This document shows positions 1-8,190 of a stretch of DNA of 64,000 bases, piece by piece (the first letter of the stretch is position 1; the number at the start of each line of letters is the position of its first letter). A model generated the notes under the pieces. That model was not told the origin of the DNA, made no database searches, and saw only the letters and a program-made list of their open reading frames with translations. This stretch comes from JBBROS01 sp965213855 (GTDB lineage Bacteria; Pseudomonadota; Alphaproteobacteria; Acetobacterales; Acetobacteraceae): contig CBDCAA010000011.1 of assembly GCA_965213855.1 (NCBI GenBank), positions 806,001-870,000 of the forward strand. Direction: 5' to 3'. A program made the translations under genes and the position numbers.

Positions 1-152
1 ATCTGGACGAGAGCTACCGCGTCGCCGAACTGCTGTTCCCGCTACTCGGGATCGGCGGCCCGGCCCGCCACCATGGCGGCGCCACCCTCCTGACCGGCGG
101 CGGATCGTTCATGACCACCGACGGCGTCGCCGCGCCCGTGCCGGTTCGTTGA
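1..152 (+). CDS. C-terminal end of a flavin-dependent (SsuD-like) monooxygenase, partial
   Basis: Only the last 49 residues are present; the frame is open from position 3 and stops with TGA at 150-152. The segment LDESYRVAELLFPLL resembles the C-terminal helix of luciferase-like alkanesulfonate monooxygenases (SsuD family), which release sulfite from sulfonates using FMNH2. The gene lies 16 bp before ssuC, so it most likely heads the sulfonate operon as ssuD. The identification rests on a short stretch plus operon context. The FMN-binding barrel core lies outside the window, and another luciferase-like family member remains possible. Confidence 0.6.
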   Translation, partial: LDESYRVAELLFPLLGIGGPARHHGGATLLTGGGSFMTTDGVAAPVPVR

Positions 153-168
153 GGCGGGTGCGCTGACA

Positions 169-987
169 ATGAGCCAGTCCCTCACCCTGGCGTCGGCGCC
201 CCCGCGCCGCAGCCCCCGCATGTGGCGGTTCGACGGCGCCCGCCGCCTCGTCTCGCCGCTGATCCTTGTCCTCGCGTGGGAGGCGCTGTCCCAGGCCGGC
301 ATCATCCCGGCACGCACCATCGCAGCGCCGAGCGCCATCCTCGCCAGCGCCTGGGGCCTGACCGTCAGCGGTGAGCTGCCCCTGGATCTGCTCGTCTCGC
401 TCGGCCGGGCGATGACCGGCTTCGTCCTCGGCTCCGGCTTGGGCGTCGCCTTCGCGCTCGCGTCCGGCCTCTCGCGCCGTGGCGAGGACATGCTGGACGC
501 GCCACTGCAGATGCTGCGCACCTTGCCGCACTTGGCGCTCGTCCCGCTTTTCATCCTTTGGTTCGGCATCGGCGAGGTTCCGAAGATCGGGCTCGTCACC
601 TTGGGCGCGCTGTTCCCCGTCTACCTGAACCTGTTCGCCGGGATCCGCGGGGTCGACCCGAAGCTGATCGAGGCCGGCCGGGTCTTCGGCCTGTCGCACG
701 TCGCGATCGTCCGCCGCATCGTCCTGCCCGGCGCGCTGCCGTCCTTGCTCACGGGCCTCCGCTACGGCCTCGGCGTGTCCTGGCTGACGCTGGTGGTCGC
801 CGAGCAGATCAACGCCTCCTCCGGCATCGGCCAGATGATCGGCGACGCGCGCGACTTCCTCCGCACGGACGTGATCGTCGTCGGGCTGCTGGTCTACGCG
901 CTGCTCGGCCTGGGCGCGGATACGCTCGTTCGGGCGGTGGAGCGCCGGGCGCTGCGCTGGCGCCCGGTCCTGAGAGGCCAGCGATGA
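169..987 (+). CDS. ssuC: Aliphatic sulfonate ABC transporter permease SsuC
   Basis: Inner-membrane permease of 272 residues, the usual length for SsuC/TauC-type importers. About six hydrophobic segments are visible, starting around residue 25 (LVSPLILVLAWEAL). The cytoplasmic EAA-type loop that contacts the ATPase reads roughly EAGRVFGLSHVAIVRRIVLPGA near residues 168-189. The start ATG is 16 bp downstream of the preceding stop, and the stop overlaps the ssuB ATG by 4 bp (ATGA), indicating translational coupling. It would pass sulfonates delivered by SsuA. TauC or another member of the nitrate/sulfonate/taurine group is the alternative; the SsuA sequence next door favours sulfonates. Confidence 0.88.
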   Translation: MSQSLTLASAPPRRSPRMWRFDGARRLVSPLILVLAWEALSQAGIIPARTIAAPSAILASAWGLTVSGELPLDLLVSLGRAMTGFVLGSGLGVAFALASGLSRRGEDMLDAPLQMLRTLPHLALVPLFILWFGIGEVPKIGLVTLGALFPVYLNLFAGIRGVDPKLIEAGRVFGLSHVAIVRRIVLPGALPSLLTGLRYGLGVSWLTLVVAEQINASSGIGQMIGDARDFLRTDVIVVGLLVYALLGLGADTLVRAVERRALRWRPVLRGQR

Positions 988-1706
988 GCGGCGTCCGCAT
1001 CCGCGGTCTGACCCGGCGGTTCGGCGGCCGCGCCGTGCTGGATCGCCTGGATCTCGACCTCGCCCCCGGCAGCTTCACCGCCCTGGTCGGGCGCAGCGGC
1101 TCCGGCAAGACCACCCTGCTGCGGACCCTCGCCGGCCTCGACCCCACCCCCGAGGGCGCCGTCGTCGACGTGCCGCGCCCGACCGCGGTCGTGTTCCAGG
1201 AACCGCGCCTGCTGCCATGGGCGCCGGTGTGGGAGAACGTCGCACTCGGCCTATCGAGGCAGGACGCGCGGGCCCGGGCCGAGGCGGCGCTCGCCGAGGT
1301 CGGCCTGTCCCGACACGCGACCGCCTGGCCGCTCACCCTCTCGGGCGGTGAGGCGCAGCGCGTCGCCCTCGCCCGCGCGCTGGTCCGGGCGCCCAAGCTG
1401 CTGCTGCTCGACGAACCGTTCGCCGCACTCGATGCACTGACCCGCATCCGCATGCACGCGCTCGTGCTCGAGATGTGGCGCACGCACGGCCCGGCAGTCC
1501 TGATCGTCACCCACGACGTCGACGAGGCGATCATGCTCGCCGACCGGGTCCTGCTGCTCGAGCCCGGGCAGGACGGCGAGGGGCGGATCGCGCTCGATCT
1601 CGACGTGGACCTGCCGCGCCCGCGGGAGGCTGGGGGACCTGGTCACGCCCGGCTGCGGCGGACGTTGCTCGGCGCCCTGGGCGTGGTGGGGGAGGGGGTC
1701 GCATGA
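984..1706 (+). CDS. ssuB: Aliphatic sulfonate ABC transporter ATP-binding protein SsuB
   Basis: ATPase subunit of 240 residues that powers sulfonate import. Walker A is GRSGSGKT (near residue 36), the Q-loop lies in VFQEPRLLPW, the signature is LSGGEAQR, Walker B is LLLLDEPF, and the switch histidine is in VTHDVDEA. The VFQEPRLLPW form is typical of the nitrate/sulfonate/taurine subfamily. The ATG at 984 was chosen because the homologous N-terminus starts there and it overlaps the ssuC stop. The frame is open further upstream, but that part runs antiphase through ssuC. The stop overlaps the ssuA ATG. The C-terminal 40 residues are a variable tail. Confidence 0.9.
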   Translation: MSGVRIRGLTRRFGGRAVLDRLDLDLAPGSFTALVGRSGSGKTTLLRTLAGLDPTPEGAVVDVPRPTAVVFQEPRLLPWAPVWENVALGLSRQDARARAEAALAEVGLSRHATAWPLTLSGGEAQRVALARALVRAPKLLLLDEPFAALDALTRIRMHALVLEMWRTHGPAVLIVTHDVDEAIMLADRVLLLEPGQDGEGRIALDLDVDLPRPREAGGPGHARLRRTLLGALGVVGEGVA

Positions 1707-2656
1707 CGATGAGCCGACGGACGCTGCTGGCCAGCCTCGGCGCGGTGGCCGCTGCGCGCACCGCATACGCGGCCGGCGCCGCCCAGGCGCTGCGGATCGG
1801 CTACCAGAAGAACGGCTCCTTCGTGATCCTGCGCCGTCAGGGGCAGCTCGAAGCGCTGTTCGCGCCCCGCGGCATCGGCGTCCAATGGAACGAGTTCGCG
1901 TCCGGCCCGCCGCTGCTCGAGGCCTTGAACGCCGGCGCCATCGACGTCGGCGCCACCGGCGACACGCCGCCGATCTTCGCCCAGGCGGCTGGCGCGGCGC
2001 TGCTCTACGTCGGCGCCCAGCCCCTGCGCGGCGACAACCAGGCGGTGCTCGTGCGCGACGGCGGCCCGGTGCGGAGCTTGGCCGACCTGCGTGGCCACCG
2101 GATCGCCTTCACCCGCGGCTCGAGCGCGCACAACCTGGTCGTCAAGACGCTGGAACGCGCCGGGCTGGGACTGCACGACATCCAGGCCGTGCCGATGCAG
2201 CCGGCCGACGCCGCCGCAGCCTTCCGCACCGGCGCCGTCGACGCCTGGGCCGTCTGGGATCCCTTCCTCGCCATCGCCCAGCAGGACCCGGCGACCCGCG
2301 TCCTGCTCACCTCGGGCGAGGTCGCGCCCAGCAACAACTTCATCCTCGGCAGCAAGGACTGGACCGCCCGCGCGCCCGACCAGGTGCGCGCCGTGCTGGA
2401 CGCCATCAACACGGCCGCGGCCTGGGCAGACGCCAACCCGGCTCCGCTCGCCGACCTGATGGCCGAGGTCACCGGCGTTCCCCTCCCGGCCCAGCGCCTC
2501 GCCGCCCCCCGCGGCGTCTACGCCGTGCAACCCATGGACGACCACGTCATCGCCCAGCAGCAAGCGATCGCGGACACCTTCGCCTCGCTCCACATCATCC
2601 CCGCCCGCATCGACATCCGCGCCGCGGTCTGGCAAGCCCCCCGCCTTAACGGCTGA
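1703..2656 (+). CDS. ssuA: Aliphatic sulfonate-binding periplasmic protein SsuA
   Basis: Substrate-binding protein of 317 residues. The N-terminus SRRTLLASLG followed by an Ala-rich stretch ending AYA looks like a twin-arginine (Tat) signal peptide cut near residue 25, so the mature protein is periplasmic. The start of the mature domain (LRIGYQKNGSFVIL) and the blocks EFASGPPLLEALNAG, GDTPPIFAQAAGA and VDAWAVWDP match the SsuA family closely. It is the last gene of the coupled operon (ATGA overlap with ssuB at 1703). Having the binding protein last, after C and B, differs from the E. coli order ssuEADCB. A 159-bp gap to nrdB follows. Confidence 0.9.
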   Translation: MTMSRRTLLASLGAVAAARTAYAAGAAQALRIGYQKNGSFVILRRQGQLEALFAPRGIGVQWNEFASGPPLLEALNAGAIDVGATGDTPPIFAQAAGAALLYVGAQPLRGDNQAVLVRDGGPVRSLADLRGHRIAFTRGSSAHNLVVKTLERAGLGLHDIQAVPMQPADAAAAFRTGAVDAWAVWDPFLAIAQQDPATRVLLTSGEVAPSNNFILGSKDWTARAPDQVRAVLDAINTAAAWADANPAPLADLMAEVTGVPLPAQRLAAPRGVYAVQPMDDHVIAQQQAIADTFASLHIIPARIDIRAAVWQAPRLNG

Positions 2657-2815
2657 CGTGACCGGGCGGCTTGTGTAGGCTGTGGGCACGCGGAGTCGGC
2701 CATCGCCGGCCCGCTCACCCGCACGACGTTCCCTGTTCGGTGGCTTGACCCGGTTGGCTGCGGGGTCATGTCGGTAAGCCGACCGGGGATCAACCCGCAC
2801 GCCGAAGGACAACCG

Positions 2816-3862
2816 ATGGACGGTATGCTGCCCACCCCCGCGCCCGAGAAGCGTCTGGACCTGCTGACCGAGAACCCGGTCTACAAGCCGTTCCGCTACC
2901 CGTGGGCCTACGAGGCGTGGCTGACGCAGCAGCGCGTGCACTGGCTGCCGGAGGAGATCCCGCTCGCCGACGACGTCAAGGACTGGCACAAGACGCTCAC
3001 CGCGTCCGAACAGAACCTGCTGACCCAGATCTTCCGCTTCTTTACCCAGGCGGATGTCGAGGTCAACAACTGCTACATGAAGCACTACAGCCAGGTGTTC
3101 AAACCCACCGAAGTGCTGATGATGCTGTCCGCCTTCAGCAACATCGAGACGATCCACGTGGCAGCCTACAGCCACCTGCTCGACACCATCGGCATGCCGG
3201 AGACCGAATACACGGCCTTCCTCAAATACAAGGAGATGAAGGACAAGTACGACTACATGCAGTCCTTCAGGGTGGACAACAAGCATGAGATCGCCAAGAC
3301 GCTGGCTGCGTTCGGTGCCTTCACCGAGGGCCTGCAGCTCTTCGCCTCCTTCGCCATCCTCCTGAACTTCCCGCGCTTCAACAAGATGAAGGGCATGGGC
3401 CAGGTCGTTTCCTGGTCCGTCCGCGACGAGACGCTGCACTGCCTGTCGATCATCCGGCTGTTCCGCACCTTCGTGCAGGAAAACCCGGAGATCTGGACCG
3501 AGCAGCTCCGCACCGAGATCTACGAAGTCTGCGCCACCATCGTCCACCACGAGGACGCCTTCATCGACCTCGCCTTCGAACAGGGCCCGATCGAAGGCCT
3601 CACGTCCGGCGAAGTGAAGGAATACATCCGCTACATCGCCGATCGGCGGCTCGTCCAGCTCGGGCTCAATGCCATCTTCCACGTCGAGAATAATCCGCTG
3701 CCGTGGCTCGATGACATGCTGAACGCGGTGGAGCACGCGAACTTCTTCGAGAATCGAGCGACCGAATACAGCCGTGCCTCGACCCAAGGCTCGTGGGAGG
3801 AGGCGTTTGCCGGGGCGGTCTTCGAAACCGAGCAGCCGCAGGGCGTGCTCGAGATCGGCTAA
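2816..3862 (+). CDS. nrdB: Ribonucleotide reductase class I beta subunit (R2)
   Basis: Makes the radical for dNTP synthesis together with NrdA. The protein has 348 residues from the chosen ATG. Di-iron ligands and radical Tyr are in the expected places: Asp80 in TQADVE, then E111, H114 and Y118 in IETIHVAAY, with the same 31-residue Asp-to-Glu spacing as E. coli R2; the later ligands are in FTEGLQ and RDETLH. Start 2816 is preferred over GTG/ATG codons upstream because AAGGA at about 2804 gives a good ribosome site. No nrdA lies next to it in this window. The last residues (GVLEIG) are the flexible tail. Confidence 0.93.
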   Translation: MDGMLPTPAPEKRLDLLTENPVYKPFRYPWAYEAWLTQQRVHWLPEEIPLADDVKDWHKTLTASEQNLLTQIFRFFTQADVEVNNCYMKHYSQVFKPTEVLMMLSAFSNIETIHVAAYSHLLDTIGMPETEYTAFLKYKEMKDKYDYMQSFRVDNKHEIAKTLAAFGAFTEGLQLFASFAILLNFPRFNKMKGMGQVVSWSVRDETLHCLSIIRLFRTFVQENPEIWTEQLRTEIYEVCATIVHHEDAFIDLAFEQGPIEGLTSGEVKEYIRYIADRRLVQLGLNAIFHVENNPLPWLDDMLNAVEHANFFENRATEYSRASTQGSWEEAFAGAVFETEQPQGVLEIG

Positions 3863-3943
3863 GCATTAAACGGCCCTTTACACGATTGCGCTAACGTGTC
3901 TCCTGGACCGTGGGCATTGGGCGCGACTGGCGGAGGGTGTTTG

Positions 3944-4231
3944 GTGGACCGGGGCGGGATCACGAGGGAGCCGGCCGGACCGGGAGACGACATCGTCGTC
4001 CCCGGCCCGGCGCCCCGCCACTCGCGCCGCCTCTCGGACAAGATCCTGGTGGCGTTCCACCATGCCTGCGACGTTATGGACCTCGAGATCGCCGAGCAGC
4101 TGCTTCGTTTGCTCGAGACCATGACGACGCGGCGGCCCCGGCCCGAAGATGGCAACCGGCGCCGCAGCATCGAGGGCCTGGTCGCCGCGCATGAACGGCT
4201 GTGGCACCTGCGGCATCCCGACGTCGAGTGA
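3944..4231 (+). CDS. Small conserved protein of unknown function (alphaproteobacterial)
   Basis: A 95-residue protein with a GTG start at 3944 chosen because GGAGGG lies 7 bases upstream; a GTG at 3896 would add 16 residues without a clear ribosome site. The C-terminal two thirds are predicted helical (RLSDKILVAFHHACDVMDLE and SIEGLVAAHERLWHLRHP). I recall similar short proteins in other Rhodospirillales, without a known role. It has no signal peptide and no metal motif. It ends 4 bp before the mobB start, so it may be cotranscribed with mobB-moeA. Function not recognised. Confidence 0.7.
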   Translation: MDRGGITREPAGPGDDIVVPGPAPRHSRRLSDKILVAFHHACDVMDLEIAEQLLRLLETMTTRRPRPEDGNRRRSIEGLVAAHERLWHLRHPDVE

Positions 4232-4235
4232 TCGG

Positions 4236-4742
4236 TTGCGCGTGATCGGGTTCGCCGGGTGGAGCGGCGCCGGCAAGACGACTCTTCTGCAACGGCTGAT
4301 TCCGGCCCTCATGGCCCGCGGCCTGCAGGTGTCCACCGTCAAGCACGCCCACCACGCCTTCGACGTCGACCGCCCCGGCAAGGACAGCTACCTGCATCGG
4401 CAGGCTGGTGCGAGCGAGGTACTCGTCGCCTCGGCTGCGCGCTGGGCATTGATGCACGAACACCGCGGCGGCCCCGAACCGGATTTGCCGGCGCTCCTGG
4501 CTCGGATGAGCCCGGTCGATCTCGTGCTGGTCGAGGGCTTCAAGCGCGGACCGCATCGCAAGATCGAGGTCCACCGGGCGGCTGTCGGCAAGCCGCTGCT
4601 GCACCCCGAAGACCCCACCATCGTCGCGCTCGCGGCCGATCCGGTTCAGGCGGCGGCCATACCGGGCGTGTCGCTGAACGACATCGAGGCGATCTGCGGA
4701 TTGGTTCTCGCCCATGCCGAGCCATGGGCGCCGGGAGCATGA
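4236..4742 (+). CDS. mobB: Molybdopterin-guanine dinucleotide biosynthesis adaptor MobB
   Basis: GTP-binding P-loop protein of 168 residues that assists MobA in attaching GMP to molybdopterin. The P-loop is GWSGAGKTT near residue 8; the family blocks STVKHAHHAFDVDRPGKDS and VLVEGFKR are clear. The start is a TTG at 4236: it gives an N-terminus of M-R-V-I-G-F, exactly as the family begins, and sits just after the stop of the small upstream gene. A GTG at 4242 is the alternative. The stop overlaps the moeA ATG by 4 bp. The product may serve the molybdopterin oxidoreductase encoded at 13480-15582. Confidence 0.9.
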   Translation: MRVIGFAGWSGAGKTTLLQRLIPALMARGLQVSTVKHAHHAFDVDRPGKDSYLHRQAGASEVLVASAARWALMHEHRGGPEPDLPALLARMSPVDLVLVEGFKRGPHRKIEVHRAAVGKPLLHPEDPTIVALAADPVQAAAIPGVSLNDIEAICGLVLAHAEPWAPGA

Positions 4743-5962
4743 CGCAATTGTCGGACGACTGCTTCGCCTTCGGCGGCAAGCTCCAGACGCTCGATGCGGC
4801 GCTCGCGACGATCGCTGCGGGCGTGCCGTGTGTCGCCGAAGCCGTCACCGTGCCGATCGCGCAAGCCGATGGGCGCGTGCTGGCGGCCGATGTGGTCGCG
4901 GCGGTCGATCTGCCGCCATTCGCGAATGCCGCGGTCGACGGCTACGCGGTGCGGCTGGCGGATACGGCAGCGCGGCTGCCGGTCGTTGGCCGGGCGGCCG
5001 CGGGCGCCGCTGCAGCCCCACTCGCGCCCGGCACGGCGATGCGGATCTTCACCGGCGCACCGCTGCCCCCTGGTGCCGACACGGTGTTCATGCAGGAGGA
5101 CGTCGCCGTGCAGGACGGCACGGTGCGGTTTCCGCCTGGCCTGAAGCAAGGGGCCAATACCCGGCCCGCGGGCGAGGACGTCGGGCGCGGCACGGTCGCA
5201 CTGCCGATGGGCCGCATCCTCCGGCCGCAGGACGTGGCGCTGGCCGCCGCCCTCGGCCGGGCGTCGCTGCCGGTGCGGCGGCCGCTTCGGGTCGCGCTGT
5301 TTTCGACCGGGGACGAATTGGCCGAGCCGGGCACGGTGCCCGGGCCGGCGCAGCGGTTCGACAGCAACCGCGCCCTGCTCGCGGCGCTGTGCGCCCGGGC
5401 CGGCGCGGACGTGACCGACTTGGGTATCCTGCCCGACCGGCGGGACGCGATCGCCGAAGCGCTTGCATCGGCGTCCGGCCACGACCTGATCCTGACGTCC
5501 GGGGGCGTATCGACCGGCGAGGAGGACCACGTGCGTGCCGCCGCCGAGCAGGCCGGGCGGCTTGTCTTCTGGCGGGTGGCGATCAAGCCTGGCCGGCCGG
5601 TTGCGATGGGGCAGGTGGGCGGGGCCGTCCTGCTCGGCTTGCCGGGCAATCCGGCGGCGGCGTTCATCACCTTCGTCCGGATCGCCCGCCCGGTGCTCGC
5701 GGCGCTCTCGGGCGCGGTCCTGCCCCGGGTTACGCCGCTGCCCGTCTGCACGGCGTTCGCCTATCGCAAGAAGGCGAACCGCCGCGAATATGTCCGGGTG
5801 CGCCTGGATGCCGAGGTGCGGGCGCACCGGCATCCCGTGGAGGGGGCGGGACTACTGAGTTCGTTGACCGAGACGGACGGATTGCTGGAATTGCCGGACG
5901 ACTGCACGGGGCTCGCGCCTGGCGACCAGGTGGACTTCATCCCGTTCGCGACGCTGATCTGA
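4739..5962 (+). CDS. moeA: Molybdopterin molybdenumtransferase MoeA
   Basis: Inserts molybdate into adenylylated molybdopterin. The protein has 407 residues, normal for MoeA. Family motifs include the N-terminal PPFANAAVDGYAV, FTGAPLPPGADTV, the SNRALLAALCARAG block, TSGGVSTGEEDHV and the LPGNPAAAF loop. The C-terminal beta domain (residues about 330-407) is complete. The ATG overlaps the mobB stop, so the pair is translationally coupled. 10 bp separate its stop from the convergent GGDEF-EAL gene. Confidence 0.93.
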   Translation: MTQLSDDCFAFGGKLQTLDAALATIAAGVPCVAEAVTVPIAQADGRVLAADVVAAVDLPPFANAAVDGYAVRLADTAARLPVVGRAAAGAAAAPLAPGTAMRIFTGAPLPPGADTVFMQEDVAVQDGTVRFPPGLKQGANTRPAGEDVGRGTVALPMGRILRPQDVALAAALGRASLPVRRPLRVALFSTGDELAEPGTVPGPAQRFDSNRALLAALCARAGADVTDLGILPDRRDAIAEALASASGHDLILTSGGVSTGEEDHVRAAAEQAGRLVFWRVAIKPGRPVAMGQVGGAVLLGLPGNPAAAFITFVRIARPVLAALSGAVLPRVTPLPVCTAFAYRKKANRREYVRVRLDAEVRAHRHPVEGAGLLSSLTETDGLLELPDDCTGLAPGDQVDFIPFATLI

Positions 5963-5972
5963 GCGGGCGCGA

Positions 5973-7781
5973 TCACGGCCCCTGATCGGCCAAAGCCATG
6001 GCAAGCGCGTCTGCCGATATCGGCCGCCCCAGCAAGTATCCCTGGACCTCGTCGCAGCCCAGCTGCCGCAACTGCTCGAACTGCTCGTCCGTCTCGACGC
6101 CCTCGGCGGTCACCCGGAGCGATAGGGCGTGGCCGAGTGTCACGATGGCGCGCACGATCGCCGCCGAGGGACCCTCGGAGAGCTTGCGGACGAAGCTGCG
6201 GTCGATCTTCAGCTTCGTGAAGGGGTATCGGTCGAGGTAGCTCAGGCTGCAGTAGCCGGTCCCGAAATCGTCGAGCACGATCCCGACGCCCATGGCGCGC
6301 AGCCGGGCGAGCGTCGCGCGGGTGGCCGCGTTGTCGTGCAGCAGAAGGGTTTCGGTGATCTCGAGCTCTAGCAGGCCGGGTGGCAGTGCCGCGTCCGTCA
6401 ACGCGCTGGCGACGAGCTCGACGAGGCCCGGGCGCTTCACCTGCTCGGGCGAGAGGTTCACCGCGATGCGCAATCCCCAGGACGCCGCCCGCCGGCACGC
6501 GTCCCGCAGGATCAGTTCGCCCAGGTCGCAGATCAGCCCGGCGCTCTCGGCGACCGGGATGAAGTCGCTGGGCGGAATGGGGCCGCCGACCGGGTGGGTC
6601 CAGCGCGCGAGCGCTTCGGCGCCGCTCACCCGCCGGGTCGCCACGTCGAACAGGGGCTGGTAGGCCGCTGCGACCTGCCCGCCGGCGATCGCGCGCCGCA
6701 GATCGCGGATCATGTCCGTCCGCCGCCGCAGATCGTCGAACATCGAGGGCTCGAACATGCGGCACGTGCCCCGCCCGTCCGCCTTGGCGCGGTAGAGCGC
6801 CATGTCGGCGCGGCCCAGAAGCATGTCCGGCGCGATGGCGGAGTCGGCGGCGGCGTGGGTTGCGATGCCGATCGTGACCCCGACCTGGGCCTCCAGTTGC
6901 TCGAGATGGAATGGCCGGTTGAGCGCGCCGTTGATGGCCTGGACGAGCGTGCCGATCCAACCGGTCCGCCCGGGCTCTTCGGCGAGCACGGCGAACTCAT
7001 CCCCGCCCAGGCGAGCCAGGAGGTCGTTCGGACCAATGACGCCACGGATCCGGTCGGCGAACTGCCGCAACAGCAAGTCGCCGGCCGGATGCCCCAACGT
7101 GTCGTTGACGTCCTTGAAGTGATCGAGGTCGATGATGAACACCGCGAGGGTGTGCGGCAGCACTGGGTTGCCCGAAGCCGCTCGCACATCCGTACCTGGG
7201 CGATGCACGACGAGCGTCGGCGCGACGGGTGCGCGGTCGCGCATGCGGGCGAGCCGCTGCTTCAGCTGGTCTGCAAGGTGGGCGCGGTTCGGTAAACCGG
7301 TCAGGCCGTCGTGCAGCGCCATGTGGCGCATGTCGGTCTCGGTCTGGCGCCGCTCCGTGATGTCGTCGTGCGTCGATACCCAACCGCCCGAACTGGTCGG
7401 CTCGTGGTGGATCATCAGGGTCCGCCCATCGCGCAGGCGCACCTCCGTATCGAGGACCTGGTTGAATCCATTCACCCGGTCCCGCCACTCGGCATAAACG
7501 TCGGGCGCCATGTCCGGCCCGGTGCCGACGGCGCAGCGCAGATCGATTACGTCACGAAGTGACATCCCCAGCCGCAGACGCGCGGCCGGCAACCGGTAAA
7601 GCTCCGCGTAGCGGCGATTGAACAGCATCAGCCGTTGCTGAGCATCGAACACGCACACGCCCTGCTCGATATGGTGCAGGGCGAGATCACGAAGCGCGAC
7701 TGCCGACGCCCCGACCTCACTCCATACCGGTCTCGCCGCCAATGCCCGTTTGGGTGTGATCCGCTCCTCTTCGGCCTGCAT
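5973..7781 (-). CDS. PAS-GGDEF-EAL cyclic di-GMP turnover protein
   Basis: Cytoplasmic protein of 602 residues with no membrane segment. A PAS-type sensor (about residues 30-145, ending in the usual DITERRQ linker) is followed by a diguanylate cyclase domain with intact GGDEF at 259-263 and a phosphodiesterase domain with intact EAL at 389-391. EAL metal and catalytic residues are present in NLSPEQ, LEITETL, DDFGTGY, KIDRSF and EGVET. Both activities could therefore be real. Odd point: about 30 extra residues (182-211, rich in Pro, Val and Arg) sit between the first GGDEF helix and the IIDLDHFK strand. It is a single gene, convergent with moeA. Confidence 0.9.
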   Translation of the reverse strand: MQAEEERITPKRALAARPVWSEVGASAVALRDLALHHIEQGVCVFDAQQRLMLFNRRYAELYRLPAARLRLGMSLRDVIDLRCAVGTGPDMAPDVYAEWRDRVNGFNQVLDTEVRLRDGRTLMIHHEPTSSGGWVSTHDDITERRQTETDMRHMALHDGLTGLPNRAHLADQLKQRLARMRDRAPVAPTLVVHRPGTDVRAASGNPVLPHTLAVFIIDLDHFKDVNDTLGHPAGDLLLRQFADRIRGVIGPNDLLARLGGDEFAVLAEEPGRTGWIGTLVQAINGALNRPFHLEQLEAQVGVTIGIATHAAADSAIAPDMLLGRADMALYRAKADGRGTCRMFEPSMFDDLRRRTDMIRDLRRAIAGGQVAAAYQPLFDVATRRVSGAEALARWTHPVGGPIPPSDFIPVAESAGLICDLGELILRDACRRAASWGLRIAVNLSPEQVKRPGLVELVASALTDAALPPGLLELEITETLLLHDNAATRATLARLRAMGVGIVLDDFGTGYCSLSYLDRYPFTKLKIDRSFVRKLSEGPSAAIVRAIVTLGHALSLRVTAEGVETDEQFEQLRQLGCDEVQGYLLGRPISADALAMALADQGP

Positions 7782-7886
7782 CCCGGGCCTGGCTCCAATG
7801 GTGCTCAGGACAATTAAAGCGGAAGTCCTAACAATCGGTTAACGAAATCGGCTACCGGCCGTGATAGGTTTTGTCACTCTGCGTTG

Positions 7887-8060
7887 TCAGGTCTTCGCGT
7901 CCCCGAGATCCTCCAGGATCTCCTTCGGCGCCGACGGATCGAGCGTCTTGGCTTGCTCGATCAGCTTGTCCGCCGCGGCATCGTCGCCCTTGTCGATCGC
8001 TTCAAGCGCCTTTTCAGTCAGATCCAGCGCCTTCTCATGCTTGTCGCTCGTGTCGGCCAT
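7887..8060 (-). CDS. Small acidic alpha-helical protein, unknown function
   Basis: A 57-residue, highly charged, helical protein (KHEKALDLTEKALEAIDKGD, then DKLIEQAKTLDPSA) that looks like one TPR-like helical hairpin. The ATG at 8060 is preferred to an upstream ATG at 8099 because GGAG lies 8 bases before it. I recall similar short proteins in Rhodospirillales, function unknown. It lies alone between the GGDEF-EAL gene and the amidohydrolase gene, all on the minus strand, with about 100 bp on each side. No catalytic motif is visible. Confidence 0.72.
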   Translation of the reverse strand: MADTSDKHEKALDLTEKALEAIDKGDDAAADKLIEQAKTLDPSAPKEILEDLGDAKT

Positions 8061-8190
8061 CGGGCTCACTCCAGAGTTGAAACATGCAGAGCGTGCCACC
8101 AGGCCGACGGTTGCAGACGCTGTGCGATTAGCCGGCGCGCTTCAAACACGATTTTGCAACGTGAGCGCCTCGTCAACGGCGGCCAGACTG

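Noticed and set aside
2657..2815. Cobalamin or other riboswitch before nrdB
   Set aside because: No B12-box or other known riboswitch core could be recognised; only a short hairpin is visible.
1643..3787. A 714-residue minus-strand open frame
   Set aside because: It is antisense to ssuA and nrdB, whose protein motifs are unmistakable; it stays open only because of the high GC content.
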